A stretch of DNA of 64,000 nt from Campylobacter jejuni subsp. jejuni 414 (GCA_000163995.1 CM000855.1:406583-470582); one strand, 5' to 3'. Shown: positions 9,082-19,205, counted from the first letter of the stretch. The notes: generated from the letters alone by a model not told the origin. Numbers and translations: made by a program.

Positions 9082-9729
9082 ATGAAAATTGCTATTATTA
9101 GATTTCCAGGGACAAATTGTGAATTTGATACAGCTTATGCTTTTGAAAAGCTTGGAGTAAAGACACAAATTATTTGGCATGAAGAAAAAGAATTTGATGC
9201 AGATTTGGTTGTTTTGCCAGGTGGATTTTCTTATGGGGATTATCTAAGATGCGCAGCCATTGCAAAACTTGCTCCGGCTATGCAAGGTGTTTTTAATCAT
9301 GCAAAAAAAGGGGGGTATATCTTAGGTATTTGTAACGGTTTTCAAATTTTACTTGAAAGTGGTCTTTTAAGAGGCGCAATGAAACATAATAGCAATCTTA
9401 GTTTTATTTCAAAAAACCAAAATTTAAGAGTGATTTCTAATGACAATGCTTTTCTGAAAAATTTCAAAAAAGATGAAATTATTAATCTACCAATTGCTCA
9501 TGGAGAAGGAAATTATTACGCTGATGAAGTTACTTTGAAAGAATTGCAAGATAAAGATCTTATCACTTTAAAATATGAACTAAACCCAAATGGTTCTGTA
9601 CTTGATATCGCAGGAATTTGTGATGAGAATAAAAAAATCTTTGGACTTATGCCACACCCTGAACGTGCTTGTGAAAAAATTCTGGGCAATGATGTAGGCT
9701 TGAAAATGCTTAAAGGTTTTTTATTTTGA
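9082..9729 (+). CDS. purQ: FGAM synthase glutaminase subunit PurQ
   Basis: PurQ releases ammonia from glutamine for PurL. The 215-residue protein is a class I glutamine amidotransferase: nucleophile Cys84 in LGICNGFQIL, and the His-Glu pair in MPHPERA near residue 192. The N-terminus IRFPGTNCEFDTA and GGFSYGDYLRCAA are characteristic of PurQ. The codons for AKKGGY form an A7G6 run (9303-9315), which is in frame here but is a potential slippage site. Its stop overlaps the start of the next gene by 4 nt. Confidence 0.96.
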   Translation: MKIAIIRFPGTNCEFDTAYAFEKLGVKTQIIWHEEKEFDADLVVLPGGFSYGDYLRCAAIAKLAPAMQGVFNHAKKGGYILGICNGFQILLESGLLRGAMKHNSNLSFISKNQNLRVISNDNAFLKNFKKDEIINLPIAHGEGNYYADEVTLKELQDKDLITLKYELNPNGSVLDIAGICDENKKIFGLMPHPERACEKILGNDVGLKMLKGFLF

Positions 9730-10922
9730 AAATTTTACTAACCTTAATCCTTAGTATTGTTGTATTGTTTGGTAGGGGTGAAATTTCTGTATTTAGTGGT
9801 CAAGATGAAAATATGCAAAAAGAATTGCAAAAATTACCCCAAGAAGAACAAAAAATTTATCAAAATATTCCACCAAGTGATGAAAACAATGACTTTGAAA
9901 GCAATGTAGATGATCCTTTTGTAGCTAAAGGGACTTTAGTTCTTACAAATGATGAATATCCAAATAAGGTATATGTTGGAGAAGTTTTCCCTGTCACGAT
10001 TTACGCTCGTACTACTGAAAATACAAAATTTGATTTTAATATAAGTGTAGAAAAAACTAACTTATCTTTTTTAAATCCAGATGCAAAATGGGAATTTATT
10101 AATAATGAATATAAAACAACTTTATGGTTTGAAGCTAAAAATTCAAATGCTAGCTTGAGTAAAATTTCTATTAAACTTCTTAGAAATAATGAAGTTTTTC
10201 AAGAGGCTGATATCAATCTTGATCCTATCAAATTTGAAAATACTTTATCTAATAAGGATTTTTCACATCTTGTGGCAAGTTCTTTAGAGGTTAAGAAGGT
10301 TAAAGCAAGTCATTTTGATGATGCTAATATCATTATGATGGTAGAACTAAGCACAAGCAATGCAAATCTTAAAAGTTTTTTTATGGAAGGAATTCAAAAA
10401 CAAGGTATTGAAAATTTAAAAGGTGATTTTAATGCTTCTAGTGCTTTTTATTATGCTATTTTACCATCAAGTAAAACAAATTTTGAATTTTCGTATTTTA
10501 ATAAAGACAGTAAAAAGCTTGAAAATATAAATTTAAAATTAAAAATTAGCGACGATGAAATCAGTACTCAGAGTGATTTAAATCCTATAAATAAAGATTT
10601 GAATATTTATAAACAATACGCTCTGTGGTTTTTAGCGGTTTTATTTGGAGTTTTATTTGTATGGAGAAAAAATTATATTATTTTAGCTTTAGCGGTTGTT
10701 TGTTTTACACTTAGTTTTCTTGTGGATACTAATACTCAAAATGCAATTATCAAGACCGGATCTAGGGCTAAAATTTTACCTACAGAACCTTCTACTTATT
10801 TTTACACGGCAAATACAGATGAAAAAGTAGAGATTTTAGGCGTAAGACAAAATTATATTAAAGTATTATTTTCTAATGGAAAAATAGGCTGGATTAATAA
10901 AGATGATTTACAAAAGAATTAA
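9726..10922 (+). CDS. Periplasmic/membrane protein, BatD-like with C-terminal SH3 domain
   Basis: This 398-residue protein has an N-terminal signal (ILLTLILSIVVLFGRG) and a large extracytoplasmic region with beta-rich repeats (about 60-280, ATKGTLVLTNDEYPNKVYVGE-like start typical of oxygen-tolerance/BatD domains). Two adjacent membrane spans follow (about 297-312 and 317-335). A C-terminal bacterial SH3-like domain (about 340-398, ending VLFSNGKIGWINKDDLQ) should face the periplasm. SH3 domains of this kind often bind cell wall. The start overlaps purQ by 4 nt and the end overlaps plsC by 20 nt, so it belongs to the same transcript. Function is unknown; the BatD similarity is weak. Confidence 0.75.
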   Translation: MKILLTLILSIVVLFGRGEISVFSGQDENMQKELQKLPQEEQKIYQNIPPSDENNDFESNVDDPFVAKGTLVLTNDEYPNKVYVGEVFPVTIYARTTENTKFDFNISVEKTNLSFLNPDAKWEFINNEYKTTLWFEAKNSNASLSKISIKLLRNNEVFQEADINLDPIKFENTLSNKDFSHLVASSLEVKKVKASHFDDANIIMMVELSTSNANLKSFFMEGIQKQGIENLKGDFNASSAFYYAILPSSKTNFEFSYFNKDSKKLENINLKLKISDDEISTQSDLNPINKDLNIYKQYALWFLAVLFGVLFVWRKNYIILALAVVCFTLSFLVDTNTQNAIIKTGSRAKILPTEPSTYFYTANTDEKVEILGVRQNYIKVLFSNGKIGWINKDDLQKN

Positions 10923-11595
10923 GGCTCTTTATTTTTGGATTTTTTTTGTTTTAAGCATTACTTTTGTAGTTTTTTGTTTTTGTTTTACAAAATCTCAAAA
11001 CACACTTTGGAAAATCCGCAAAATTTGGGCCAAATTTCAAAGATATACTATCTTTTATAAACAAGAAGTCATTGGCACTTTTAATCCACAAGCTCATATG
11101 ATCTTAATGAATCATCAAAGTGCTTTAGATATCATAGCTTTAGAAGAATTATATCCTAAAAATTTATGCTGGATTGCTAAAAAAGAATTAGGAGAAATTC
11201 CTATTTTTAAAATCGCTATGAACAAACCAAAACTTCTTTGTATAGATAGAAAAAATCCACGCGATTTAATGCGAGTTTTAAAAGAAGCCAAGGAAAGACT
11301 TGAAGAAGGTAGGGTTTTGGCTATTTTTCCAGAAGGAACAAGATCTAAAAGTGATAAACTACTTAAATTTCAAAGTGGTGCAAAAATTTTAAGTGATAAG
11401 TTAAATCTTAAAGTTCAACCTATTTTACTTATAGATTCTGCTAAAATTTTAGATACTAAAAGTTTTAGCGCAAAAAGCGGAACACTTAAAATTATTTGTA
11501 TGAATTTAGTCGATACTAGCGATGAAAAATGGCTTGAAAATACCAGAAAAAAAATGCAAGAATTACTCGATCAAGAAAGACTTAAGTTTTGTTAA
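10903..11595 (+). CDS. plsC: 1-acyl-sn-glycerol-3-phosphate acyltransferase PlsC
   Basis: PlsC makes phosphatidic acid from lysophosphatidic acid at the inner membrane. The 230-residue protein has an N-terminal membrane anchor (about 8-29), the catalytic HX4D motif as H71QSALD76, and the acceptor-binding motif FPEGTRS at 142-148, with IDRKN between them. It starts inside the last 20 nt of the preceding gene. The downstream crcB remnant begins at its stop codon, so plsC and crcB were probably cotranscribed. Confidence 0.93.
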   Translation: MIYKRIKALYFWIFFVLSITFVVFCFCFTKSQNTLWKIRKIWAKFQRYTIFYKQEVIGTFNPQAHMILMNHQSALDIIALEELYPKNLCWIAKKELGEIPIFKIAMNKPKLLCIDRKNPRDLMRVLKEAKERLEEGRVLAIFPEGTRSKSDKLLKFQSGAKILSDKLNLKVQPILLIDSAKILDTKSFSAKSGTLKIICMNLVDTSDEKWLENTRKKMQELLDQERLKFC

Positions 11596-11866
11596 ATATT
11601 CTTTTTGTTGTTGGTTTTTTGGGATTTATAGGAATAATTTTATAAATTTCATCAATATTTTTTCTTATTCTATCAGCCTTGGAACCCTTTTTACTAGTGT
11701 TTTGGGTTTTTTATTATAGAGCTTTTATAATTTTTCTACCTTTTCTTATCAAAATTTGTTTCTTTTACAAAGTGGAAATTATTTTAATTTTACTTTGATA
11801 TTATTTTAAATGTTTTTCTTTGTTTATTTGCTGTATGGCTTGGTTTTATATTTTTAAATAAGTCTT
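11592..11866 (+). pseudogene. crcB: Fluoride channel CrcB (Fluc), decayed
   Basis: Fragments of the small membrane fluoride exporter are readable in different frames. LNILFVVGFLGFIGIIL comes first, then INIFSYSISLGTLFTSVLGFLL in another frame (ending at 11719), then FSTFSYQNLFLLQSGNYFNFTL, matching the conserved FSTFS motif and C-terminal half of CrcB. At least two frameshifts and several in-frame stops separate them, and about 30 residues around the STGF segment appear deleted. No segment could make a working four-helix subunit. This is an old loss, not a single sequencing error. Confidence 0.8.
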
Positions 11867-11934
11867 TTAGATTTACCTTAGAATTTGTATTTTTTGCTAA
11901 AATACCACTTTAAAAAAATACAAAGGAAATCAAA

Positions 11935-13761
11935 ATGCAATTTCAAACCGAAGTTAATCAGCTTTTACAGCTTATGATACATTCTTTATATTCCAATAAA
12001 GAAATTTTTTTAAGAGAACTCATTTCAAACGCAAGTGATGCTTTAGATAAGCTTAATTTTTTAAGTGTGAGTGATGATAAATATAAAAGCTTAAAATTTG
12101 AACCTAAAATTGAAATTAAAATTGATAAAGATAAAAAAACTCTAACTATTAGCGACAATGGTATAGGTATGAATAAAGACGATCTTATCAACAATCTTGG
12201 AACCATAGCAAAAAGTGGAACTAAAAGCTTTTTAGAAAATTTAAGCGGAGATGCTAAAAAAGATTCTCAACTTATAGGGCAATTTGGAGTAGGTTTTTAT
12301 TCTGCTTTTATGGTTGCTAACAAAATCGAAGTTTTGAGCAAGAAAGCCTTAGATAATAAAGCTTATCTTTGGAGCTCTGATGCAAATGGCTATGAAATTG
12401 ATGATGCAAGTAAAGAAGAGCAAGGCACAAGTATTACTTTATATTTAAAAGATGATGAATTTGCTAATGCTTATAAAATTGAAAGTATTATAGAAAAATA
12501 CTCCAATCACATTCAATTTCCAATCTTCATGGAAAAAGAAGAATTTACTCCTGCTAAAGAAGGCGAAGAAGAGGGAAAAACCGAACTTAAAATTTCTCAA
12601 ATCAATAAAGCCAATGCTCTATGGAGAATGCAAAAATCAAGTCTTAAAGCAGAAGATTATGAAAGATTTTATGAGCAAAATTTCCATGATTCAAACAAAC
12701 CTTTGCTTTATCTTCACACTAAAAGCGAAGGAAAATTAGAATATAATTCTTTATTTTTCATTCCTCAAAATGCGCCTTTTGATTTGTTTCGTGTGGATTA
12801 TCAAAGTGGCTTGAAACTTTATGTAAAACGCGTGTTTATCAGTGATGATGATAAGGAGCTTTTGCCAACTTATTTGCGTTTTGTGCGTGGGATTATTGAT
12901 GTGGAAGATTTACCACTTAATGTAAGCCGTGAAATTTTACAAGAAAATCAGATTTTAAAAGCTGTTAAAGAAGCTAGTGTTAAAAAGATTTTAGGTGAGC
13001 TTGAAAAACTTAAAAACAATGATAAAGAAAAATACTTATCTTTTTTTAAAATCTTTGGTAAAGTGCTAAAAGAAGGACTTTATGGCTTTGGCAATGAAAA
13101 AGATAATCTTTTAAAACTCATGCTTTATAAAAGCACTAAAGGTGAAAATTTACGCTCTTTAGAAGAGTATAAAAACGAACTTCAAAACGAACAAAAAGAA
13201 ATTTTTTATATCGCAGGAAATAATGAAAGTTTATTGAGAACTTCTCCTTTGCTTGAAGAATATAAGCAAAAAAATATAGAAGTTTTACTCATGGATGATG
13301 AGATTGATTCTTTGGTAACTCCTATGTTAGAATTTGAAGGTTTGAAATTTGTAGCGATTAATCAAGTAGAAGATAAAAATGAATTAAGTGATGAAGAAAA
13401 AAATACTTTTGCTCCACTTGTGGCTAAATTTAAAGAATTTCTAAAAGATCAAGTAGAAGATGTAAGACTAACAAGTCGTTTAAAAGATAGTCCAAGTTGT
13501 ATAGTTTATGATAAAAATAAACCTGATTTTGCTATGCAGCAGCTCTTAAAACAAATGGGGCAAGAACAAAATTTCAAACCTATTTTAGAAATTAATCCAA
13601 AACATGCTATTTTCACAGGACTTAAAAACAACGAAACCTTTAGTGCAGATATAGCTACCTTAGTTTTAAATATGGCAAAACTGAGCGAAGGTATGGGCGT
13701 GGATAATCCTGCTGAATTTAATGCAAGCCTTACAAAAATCATCAATAAGGCTTTTTCATGA
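11935..13761 (+). CDS. htpG: Molecular chaperone HtpG (Hsp90)
   Basis: HtpG is the bacterial Hsp90, a homodimeric ATP-dependent chaperone. The 608-residue length is normal. The N-terminal GHKL ATPase motifs are clear: [36 protein letters not shown] and [12 protein letters not shown]. The middle domain has [19 protein letters not shown] with the catalytic Arg. A C-terminal dimerisation domain follows. An AAAGGAAA ribosome-binding site precedes ATG 11935. I saw no HAIR-like or CIRCE-like element upstream. The rhodanese gene overlaps its end by 4 nt. Confidence 0.97.
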   Translation: MQFQTEVNQLLQLMIHSLYSNKEIFLRELISNASDALDKLNFLSVSDDKYKSLKFEPKIEIKIDKDKKTLTISDNGIGMNKDDLINNLGTIAKSGTKSFLENLSGDAKKDSQLIGQFGVGFYSAFMVANKIEVLSKKALDNKAYLWSSDANGYEIDDASKEEQGTSITLYLKDDEFANAYKIESIIEKYSNHIQFPIFMEKEEFTPAKEGEEEGKTELKISQINKANALWRMQKSSLKAEDYERFYEQNFHDSNKPLLYLHTKSEGKLEYNSLFFIPQNAPFDLFRVDYQSGLKLYVKRVFISDDDKELLPTYLRFVRGIIDVEDLPLNVSREILQENQILKAVKEASVKKILGELEKLKNNDKEKYLSFFKIFGKVLKEGLYGFGNEKDNLLKLMLYKSTKGENLRSLEEYKNELQNEQKEIFYIAGNNESLLRTSPLLEEYKQKNIEVLLMDDEIDSLVTPMLEFEGLKFVAINQVEDKNELSDEEKNTFAPLVAKFKEFLKDQVEDVRLTSRLKDSPSCIVYDKNKPDFAMQQLLKQMGQEQNFKPILEINPKHAIFTGLKNNETFSADIATLVLNMAKLSEGMGVDNPAEFNASLTKIINKAFS

Positions 13762-14075
13762 TAGAAAATATCCCTGCAAGTCTTTGGATAAAACAAGATT
13801 TAAACGCATATCAAATCTTTGATGTGCGTACTCCTTTAGAATGGGAAGAAGGTATTCTACCTAATGCACAATGCGTAGCTTTGTATGACAATCAAGGGCT
13901 TTTAAATGCTAAATTTTTGGATGAATTTCAGAGCAAAAGAGATGAGGGTAAAAAACTTGCCTTTATTTGCCGTAGTGGTCATCGAAGTATGGTTGCAGCT
14001 GAATTTATAGCTGAAAAATTAGGACTTCAAAGTGCTAATTTAGATGGCGGAATGCTAGCGTTTAAGGGTTGTTAA
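13758..14075 (+). CDS. Rhodanese-domain sulfurtransferase
   Basis: A single rhodanese domain of 105 residues with the active-site loop C71RSGHRS, preceded by the CH2-A-like motif [17 protein letters not shown] and followed by [10 protein letters not shown]. Single-domain rhodaneses carry persulfide sulfur on the loop cysteine. There is no signal peptide, so it is cytoplasmic. It overlaps htpG by 4 nt and the next gene by one base (TAATG), so the three are likely cotranscribed. The physiological acceptor cannot be inferred. Confidence 0.92.
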   Translation: MIENIPASLWIKQDLNAYQIFDVRTPLEWEEGILPNAQCVALYDNQGLLNAKFLDEFQSKRDEGKKLAFICRSGHRSMVAAEFIAEKLGLQSANLDGGMLAFKGC

Positions 14076-14509
14076 TGCTAGGAATTTATTTGCTTATAGT
14101 AGCTTTGTCTTTTTTAGTCCTTTATTTTGCTGTTAAAAAGCTTACTTTAAATATAGATGAGCGAACTCTTTTAGAGCCTATTAAAATGGATATTTATCCG
14201 AAATTTTGTGATTTAATTGATGAAAAAATCAGAGAATTTAAAGAAAATATCCAAAATGATAATTTAACATTAAAAATTTCTAGTCAAAAAGATGAATTTT
14301 TAGAAAAACTTGGAGATTTAAGCAGAGAACTGACCTTTATACAAACTATAAATTTAAGCAATAAAAATGATAGCATTTGGCAAAATGAACTTTTTTCTTT
14401 TTTAAAAGAATTAGAAAATTTACTGCTTAAATATCTAGAAAAAGGCGAAGAAGAAGCTGAAAATTTAAGAGAATTCCTAATGAATGAATTTGAAAAACTA
14501 AAAGATTAA
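14075..14509 (+). CDS. Small membrane-anchored protein of unknown function
   Basis: This 144-residue protein has one N-terminal membrane span (LGIYLLIVALSFLVLYFAV) and a charged, predicted helical cytoplasmic domain with KDEFLEKLGDLSRELTFIQ and a C-terminal acidic coiled-coil-like stretch. I chose ATG 14075 because it overlaps the rhodanese stop as TAATG; an in-frame TTG lies 6 bp upstream. No family recognised. It lies before the remains of a phosphate transporter. Confidence 0.7.
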   Translation: MLGIYLLIVALSFLVLYFAVKKLTLNIDERTLLEPIKMDIYPKFCDLIDEKIREFKENIQNDNLTLKISSQKDEFLEKLGDLSRELTFIQTINLSNKNDSIWQNELFSFLKELENLLLKYLEKGEEEAENLREFLMNEFEKLKD

Positions 14510-14513
14510 GCAT

Positions 14514-16160
14514 TGCAAGAGGAAAGAAATTCTTTAAAATATTTTAAATTTATTTCATGGAGTATTTTTGCTTTAGTCTTAATTTTTGTTTTAGTTTGTT
14601 ATGATAACTTGCCAATCTTTTAGCTGGAGTAGCAATACTTCTTATTGGAATGACTAATTTAGGCATAGGTTTTAAAGTTTTTAGTGGAGGTTTGCTTGAA
14701 AAAATTTTTAGCAAAGTCAACCGATATAAAGATAAAAAGTATACTTTTTGGCACTTTAATTATGCAGTCTTCAACTTTAGTTTTTATTATTACGAGCAGG
14801 TATATAGGGATTATTTTTGGAGCAAATTTAGGAAATACGGCAAGTTCTTAGCTGATTGTTGGCTTGACAAATATTAAAATTTCCATGCTAGCTATTCCAC
14901 TTTTGATTATATTTTATCGGCATAGGATTTTTCTTTTTGGCTGTAGATTATCTTAAAAATGGTTTTAAAATTTTTAAGCATATAATCGATCTTTTTTGCT
15001 TTGATTTTGTTGGTTTGAAAGGGATTTTTGTTTTTTGGACTAGGTCTTTGCTTATAGGAATTATACAATCAAGCATGGCTACAATGGCTATTATTGTTGC
15101 GGCTTTACTTGCTAGACAAATTAGTTTTGAAAATTCTTTAGCAAGCAACTTTAGGCACTAGTGTTGGAGGAGTTGTAACGGCTATTTTGGCTTCTTAAGT
15201 ACTAATATTGAAGAAAAAAAATTAGCGTTTGCAAATTGTATTTTTAATTTTAGTACAGCCTTTTTAATTGTACTTATTTTATACATTTTCTTAATTTTTA
15301 TCCAGTGTCTTAAACATAGAAGATATAGCTTTGAAACTAGCATTATTTCACACTTTGTTTAATTTACTTGATATTGTGTTTTTTTCATTTTTTACTCCTC
15401 AAATTGTTCTTTTTTAAATAAAATAGTAAAAGCTCCTAAGGATAAAAATAAAGACAAACCTTTGTATCTTGATAGTAGTTGGTTAAATTTAGTGATATGG
15501 CTATTAAAGCTTTAAGAAAAGAAAGTGAGCATTTTGTAATAACATCTATGTAATTATTGCCTATGCTATAGGTTTTAGTCGAAAAGATATACAAAGTGAT
15601 AAAAGTTTTAAAAAAATTTTAGAAAATAAAAAGTGGTTTAGTAAAAATGTAGATTTGGATTATTTGTATCAAACTAGGATAAAAGTTCTTTTTGAGGCTT
15701 ATTGATTTTTCAACTAAAGCACAAGTTTATATCAATGACGAAGTAAAAAATCATAAAATTTTTACCTTTAAAATAGCAGCTAAAAATTTAGCTGAAACAA
15801 CTAAAAATTTAAAAATTATTCAAGCAAATATTAAAAAATATTCCAGTTCTTCTAATGAATTTCTAGCTTTAGAATACAATAAAATTAGATCAAATTTAGG
15901 AGAACTTTTAAGAAGTATTGAAGAAATTAGAGTGGTTGAATATGATGAAAAGCTTTATTTAATCATTAAAAATCTTCAAAAAGGAAAAGAAATTTTAAAA
16001 GAAATTGATACTTTGAGTTTAAACATGTTGAATATCTTATTTCAATGAGAAAAATCACAACAGCTGAAGGAATTTCAATACTTAATGATACAACTTTTGC
16101 TGCTAAGATTGCCGAAGATAGGTGCTGTTGAAGTGATATTTTCTAAAGATATATCAAGCT
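14514..16160 (+). pseudogene. Na+/phosphate cotransporter (PNaS family, PhoU-like C-terminus), decayed
   Basis: The 1.65 kb holds fragments of one large transporter in all three plus frames. Recognisable pieces are LAGVAILLIGMTNLGIGFKVFSGG (about 14621-14690), TRSLLIGIIQSSMATMAIIVAALLA (about 15040-15115, with the QSS signature of Na/Pi cotransporters), and a helical PhoU-like region at 15692-16048 with DFSTKAQVYINDEVKNHKI and LGELLRSIEEIRVVEYDE. Numerous frameshifts and stops separate the pieces. The PhoU-like piece remains open for 118 codons, but it has no plausible role alone. This region accounts for the stretch between the small membrane gene and the PBP gene. Confidence 0.82.
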
Positions 16161-17961
16161 AATTGTTTGTGCTAGTTTGGTTATGTATAGGTGTTAAAAA
16201 TTCTTCATTGATTAAAATATCAACAACATCTTTAAACATAGGTAAGGCACTTTGTGCAGCATAATAGCTATAAGGTTTAGTAGGGTGCCTTACAAGCACT
16301 CCTATAGTATAGGCGTGATTTAAATCATTTGCAAAACCAAAAAAGGATGCATTGTAGCGATTGGAGGTGTAACCTTGTTTTTCAGCTATTCTTGCAGTTC
16401 CTGTTTTACCTCCTGCAATAATACCTTGAGTAATCGCCTTTTTTCCTGTTCCTTTTTCTATAACATTTATAAGGACATTTTGCATTGTTTTAGCAGCTTC
16501 ACTAGAAAGAATTTTTTCTTTTTTTACATCATCATCAAGATTTGTAAAGCGTCCATTTTGATAGAATTTTTCAGCTAAACGAGGCGTGATGTAAATTCCA
16601 TCATTATTAAAAACATTATAAGCTGCAAGGAGTTGTATAAAGGTTGTTTTAAGTCCATAACCATAACTTAAAACAGACTTTTCTATATCTCTTAAGCGTT
16701 TAGGATTTGGAATTTCTCCTTTTTGTTCATAAGGTAGATCAATACCGCTCTTTTCTCCAAATTTAAATATTTTAAGTCCTGATACGATTTCTATATTATT
16801 AAGTCTTTTGGCAATTTGTATCATGCCTATATTTGAAGAATATCTTATAACTTCTTCCATAGTCATTTTATCCATTTTATGATCATCGTTGATGGTGAAA
16901 CGTCCTAATTTATAAGAACCACCATGGGTATTAATCACTTCATTCATTTTTATTTTGCCAAGTCTTAAGGCTGTTGTAAAGATAAAAGGTTTGATAACAG
17001 AACCTGCTTCATAACCGTATTCTATAGCACTTGCATTAAGAACTGATAGATCTTTTCCACGATTTTGTGGATCATAGCGCCTTGAGCTTGCTAAAGCTAA
17101 AATTCTTCCTGTTTTACTTTCCATTACTCCTACGATGATTTCATTGGCTTTTAAATCTTCATTTCTTTGATCTATGGCTTTTTCTATACTTTTTTGTAAT
17201 TTTAAAGAAAGATTTAAATACAAATCACAACCATTGATCTTTTTTTGTTGTAATGAATTGAGATTTAAAATAATATTTCCACCTATATCTTTAAGCCCTT
17301 GAATTTTTTCATTTTGAACAGGGCTTAAGCATTTATCATAGTATTTTTCTAAACCTTTAACTCCTATATTTTTTAAAATTCCGCTTTCTGGATCTAATAC
17401 CATTTTAGTATAACCAATAATAGGAGTAAAAGAATCTTTTGACATATAAATTCTATCTTCTTCATGTTCGATGATATTTAATCCTCTTGTTTCAACTCTT
17501 CCTGAGTTATTTGTAAAAGCTTTGAAAAAACCTTGTATATAGAGTTTTTTGGCAAGATCTTTAAGATAGCTTGCTTGTTTGGAGTCTAAGTTTTGTAAAA
17601 GAACAAAATTATAAGATCGTTTTTTTTGATTTTGTATTCTTTTTTTAATATCTGCTACTTGATCATTACTTATTCCGCTGTAAATTTGAAAAAGCTTTAA
17701 AAACAAATCAAATTTATCTTTATTAATACTTCTAAGGTCTATTTCTGCACGATAAATTTGTTTAGAGCTTGTGATGGTAAAATTATCTTTGGTTATAATC
17801 AACCCTCTTAGAGCAAGAGCGTATTGATCTTTTTCGGTATTAGGTATATGGCGTTTTGAGGTGAGAAAAAAAGTAGAGCTGATAAAAATAATCATAAACA
17901 AAAGTGCCATGCAGTAGGCAAAGGCAACTTTTGAAACCCTATTTTTTTTATATTCTTGCAT
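16159..17961 (-). CDS. Class B penicillin-binding protein (FtsI/PBP3-like)
   Basis: A 600-residue peptidoglycan transpeptidase with one N-terminal membrane anchor (about 13-34) and a PBP dimerisation domain (about 50-220). The transpeptidase domain has all three motifs: S321VIK, S375SN, and KTG in AGGKTGTAR near 520. It makes cross-links, probably at the division septum; the FtsI assignment follows from the domain layout and is not proven by sequence alone. It starts only 6 bp after fliE, so it lies at the end of the sigma-54-driven rod operon, an arrangement that could tie septal wall synthesis to flagellar expression. Confidence 0.9.
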   Translation of the reverse strand: MQEYKKNRVSKVAFAYCMALLFMIIFISSTFFLTSKRHIPNTEKDQYALALRGLIITKDNFTITSSKQIYRAEIDLRSINKDKFDLFLKLFQIYSGISNDQVADIKKRIQNQKKRSYNFVLLQNLDSKQASYLKDLAKKLYIQGFFKAFTNNSGRVETRGLNIIEHEEDRIYMSKDSFTPIIGYTKMVLDPESGILKNIGVKGLEKYYDKCLSPVQNEKIQGLKDIGGNIILNLNSLQQKKINGCDLYLNLSLKLQKSIEKAIDQRNEDLKANEIIVGVMESKTGRILALASSRRYDPQNRGKDLSVLNASAIEYGYEAGSVIKPFIFTTALRLGKIKMNEVINTHGGSYKLGRFTINDDHKMDKMTMEEVIRYSSNIGMIQIAKRLNNIEIVSGLKIFKFGEKSGIDLPYEQKGEIPNPKRLRDIEKSVLSYGYGLKTTFIQLLAAYNVFNNDGIYITPRLAEKFYQNGRFTNLDDDVKKEKILSSEAAKTMQNVLINVIEKGTGKKAITQGIIAGGKTGTARIAEKQGYTSNRYNASFFGFANDLNHAYTIGVLVRHPTKPYSYYAAQSALPMFKDVVDILINEEFLTPIHNQTSTNN

Positions 17962-17967
17962 TAGGGT

Positions 17968-18264
17968 TTAGATTTGAGTTCTTGTAATTTCTTTATAAGC
18001 ACTGATCGCTTTATTTCTTACTTCTAGCATAAATTTCATACTACTTTCAGCTTTAGTAATGGCTATAGCTGCTTGATGTAAATCTTTAACTTGCCCCGTG
18101 GCAATGTCTGTCATTGCAGCTTCTCCACTTTCTTGTGCTTTATTTAAATCATCAATTTCATTTTTAAGCATCTTGGCAAATTCATCACCAATTCCTGTAG
18201 AATTCTGACTTTTGCTAGTATTTGAAATGTTATTATTTAATCTTAAATCATTAATATTGTTCAT
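17968..18264 (-). CDS. fliE: Flagellar hook-basal body protein FliE
   Basis: FliE joins the MS ring to the proximal rod and is one of the first type III substrates of the flagellum. The 98-residue length is normal. The conserved C-terminal half is present (ATGQVKDLHQAAIAITKAESSMKFMLEVRNKAISAYKEI). No Sec signal, as expected for export through the flagellar apparatus. It is 5 bp after flgC and 6 bp before the PBP gene. Confidence 0.96.
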   Translation of the reverse strand: MNNINDLRLNNNISNTSKSQNSTGIGDEFAKMLKNEIDDLNKAQESGEAAMTDIATGQVKDLHQAAIAITKAESSMKFMLEVRNKAISAYKEITRTQI

Positions 18265-18269
18265 TTTTA

Positions 18270-18764
18270 TTATCCTCTTAATAAATCAATCGCACTTTGA
18301 GCTATAGTTTTTGCACTTGTAAAAGCACTTACATTTGCTTGATAAGCTCTTGTAGCTTCAATCAAATCTGCCATTTCGATAACAGGATTTACATTTGGAT
18401 ACGCTACATATCCCTCAGCATTTGCATCAGGATGACTTGGATCATATTTCATGCGAAAATCTTTGTCATCTCTAACTACTTTATCTACTACAACGCTTTG
18501 AATAGCAGGCTTAGCTTCTTCTGGTGAGCTTGGATCGTTTAAAGGATTTTCATATTTTAAAAAATTATTATCTTTGTTAATTTGCTCATTTAAAAGCTTA
18601 TCAAAATCTGTTGCTTTAAAGATCACTTCGCGTCTTCTATAAGGCCCACCTTCGGCTGTTCTTGTAGTGTTTGCATTAGCTATATTAGAGCTAATAACAT
18701 TCATTCTAAAACGTTGAGCACTTAAACCGTAACCACTAATATCAAAATCACTTAAGTATGCCAT
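18270..18764 (-). CDS. flgC: Flagellar proximal rod protein FlgC
   Basis: A rod subunit of 164 residues. The N-terminal rod motif is clear: YGLSAQRFRMNVISSNIANANTTRT. The C-terminal motif PVIEMADLIEATRAYQANVSAFTSAK is the standard helical rod/hook ending. Together these two ends form the coiled-coil core of the rod. It lies between flgB (9 bp upstream) and fliE (5 bp downstream). Confidence 0.97.
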   Translation of the reverse strand: MAYLSDFDISGYGLSAQRFRMNVISSNIANANTTRTAEGGPYRRREVIFKATDFDKLLNEQINKDNNFLKYENPLNDPSSPEEAKPAIQSVVVDKVVRDDKDFRMKYDPSHPDANAEGYVAYPNVNPVIEMADLIEATRAYQANVSAFTSAKTIAQSAIDLLRG

Positions 18765-18773
18765 AATTTACCT

Positions 18774-19205
18774 TTAACTTAATTTAGAGCTTGCATCAAG
18801 TATAGAACTAAAGATATTGGTTTGTCTTCTTAAAACTCCATCAAGAGCTGTTATCATAACTGTATTTTTACTCATTTCTGTGGTTTCTACATCCAGATCA
18901 ACAGTATTTGCATCATTTCTTGCTAAATGTCCATCTCTTAAATAAATAGTAGATTTACTAGGATCAGGGAATTTCCAAGGTTTTTGATGCCCTTCTTCGG
19001 TTACGGCTAATTGTAGTTCTTTGTTGTCATTTTTTTTGAAAATTTCATTTGCACGATTCACCAAAGCTGTTTCAAATTCAATATCTCTTGCTTTATAAAA
19101 AGGAGTATCAACATTTGCAAGATTAGCATTGATAAGTTGATTTCTTAGATTTCTGCCCGCTAAAGCACCAGTGACTAGTTCTTTTGATTTAAATGGGTTA
19201 ATCAT
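18774..19205 (-). CDS. flgB: Flagellar proximal rod protein FlgB
   Basis: A rod subunit of 143 residues, first gene of the flgB-flgC-fliE-PBP row. The N-terminus has NLRNQLINANLANVDTPFYKARDIEFE, the rod-protein motif, and the C-terminus has TVMITALDGVLRRQTNIFSSIL. The start has an AAAGGAT ribosome-binding site upstream. A sigma-54 promoter lies about 35-50 bp before the ATG, consistent with class 2 flagellar genes controlled by the FlgS/FlgR system. Confidence 0.97.
   Translation of the reverse strand: MINPFKSKELVTGALAGRNLRNQLINANLANVDTPFYKARDIEFETALVNRANEIFKKNDNKELQLAVTEEGHQKPWKFPDPSKSTIYLRDGHLARNDANTVDLDVETTEMSKNTVMITALDGVLRRQTNIFSSILDASSKLS

Noticed and set aside
9303-9315. A7G6 run in purQ as a phase-variation or programmed-frameshift site
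   Set aside because: It encodes the expected AKKGGY of PurQ and stays in frame. Six G is short for a Campylobacter contingency tract, and purQ is not a gene expected to switch.
14650-15161. Two separate open frames of about 75 codons as independent genes
   Set aside because: Their sequences match consecutive parts of a Na/Pi cotransporter in different frames; they are pieces of one pseudogene.
15692-16048. PhoU-like frame as a functional separate PhoU gene
   Set aside because: It has no credible start or ribosome-binding site and is continuous in homology with the decayed transporter; PhoU-like tails are normal parts of such transporters.
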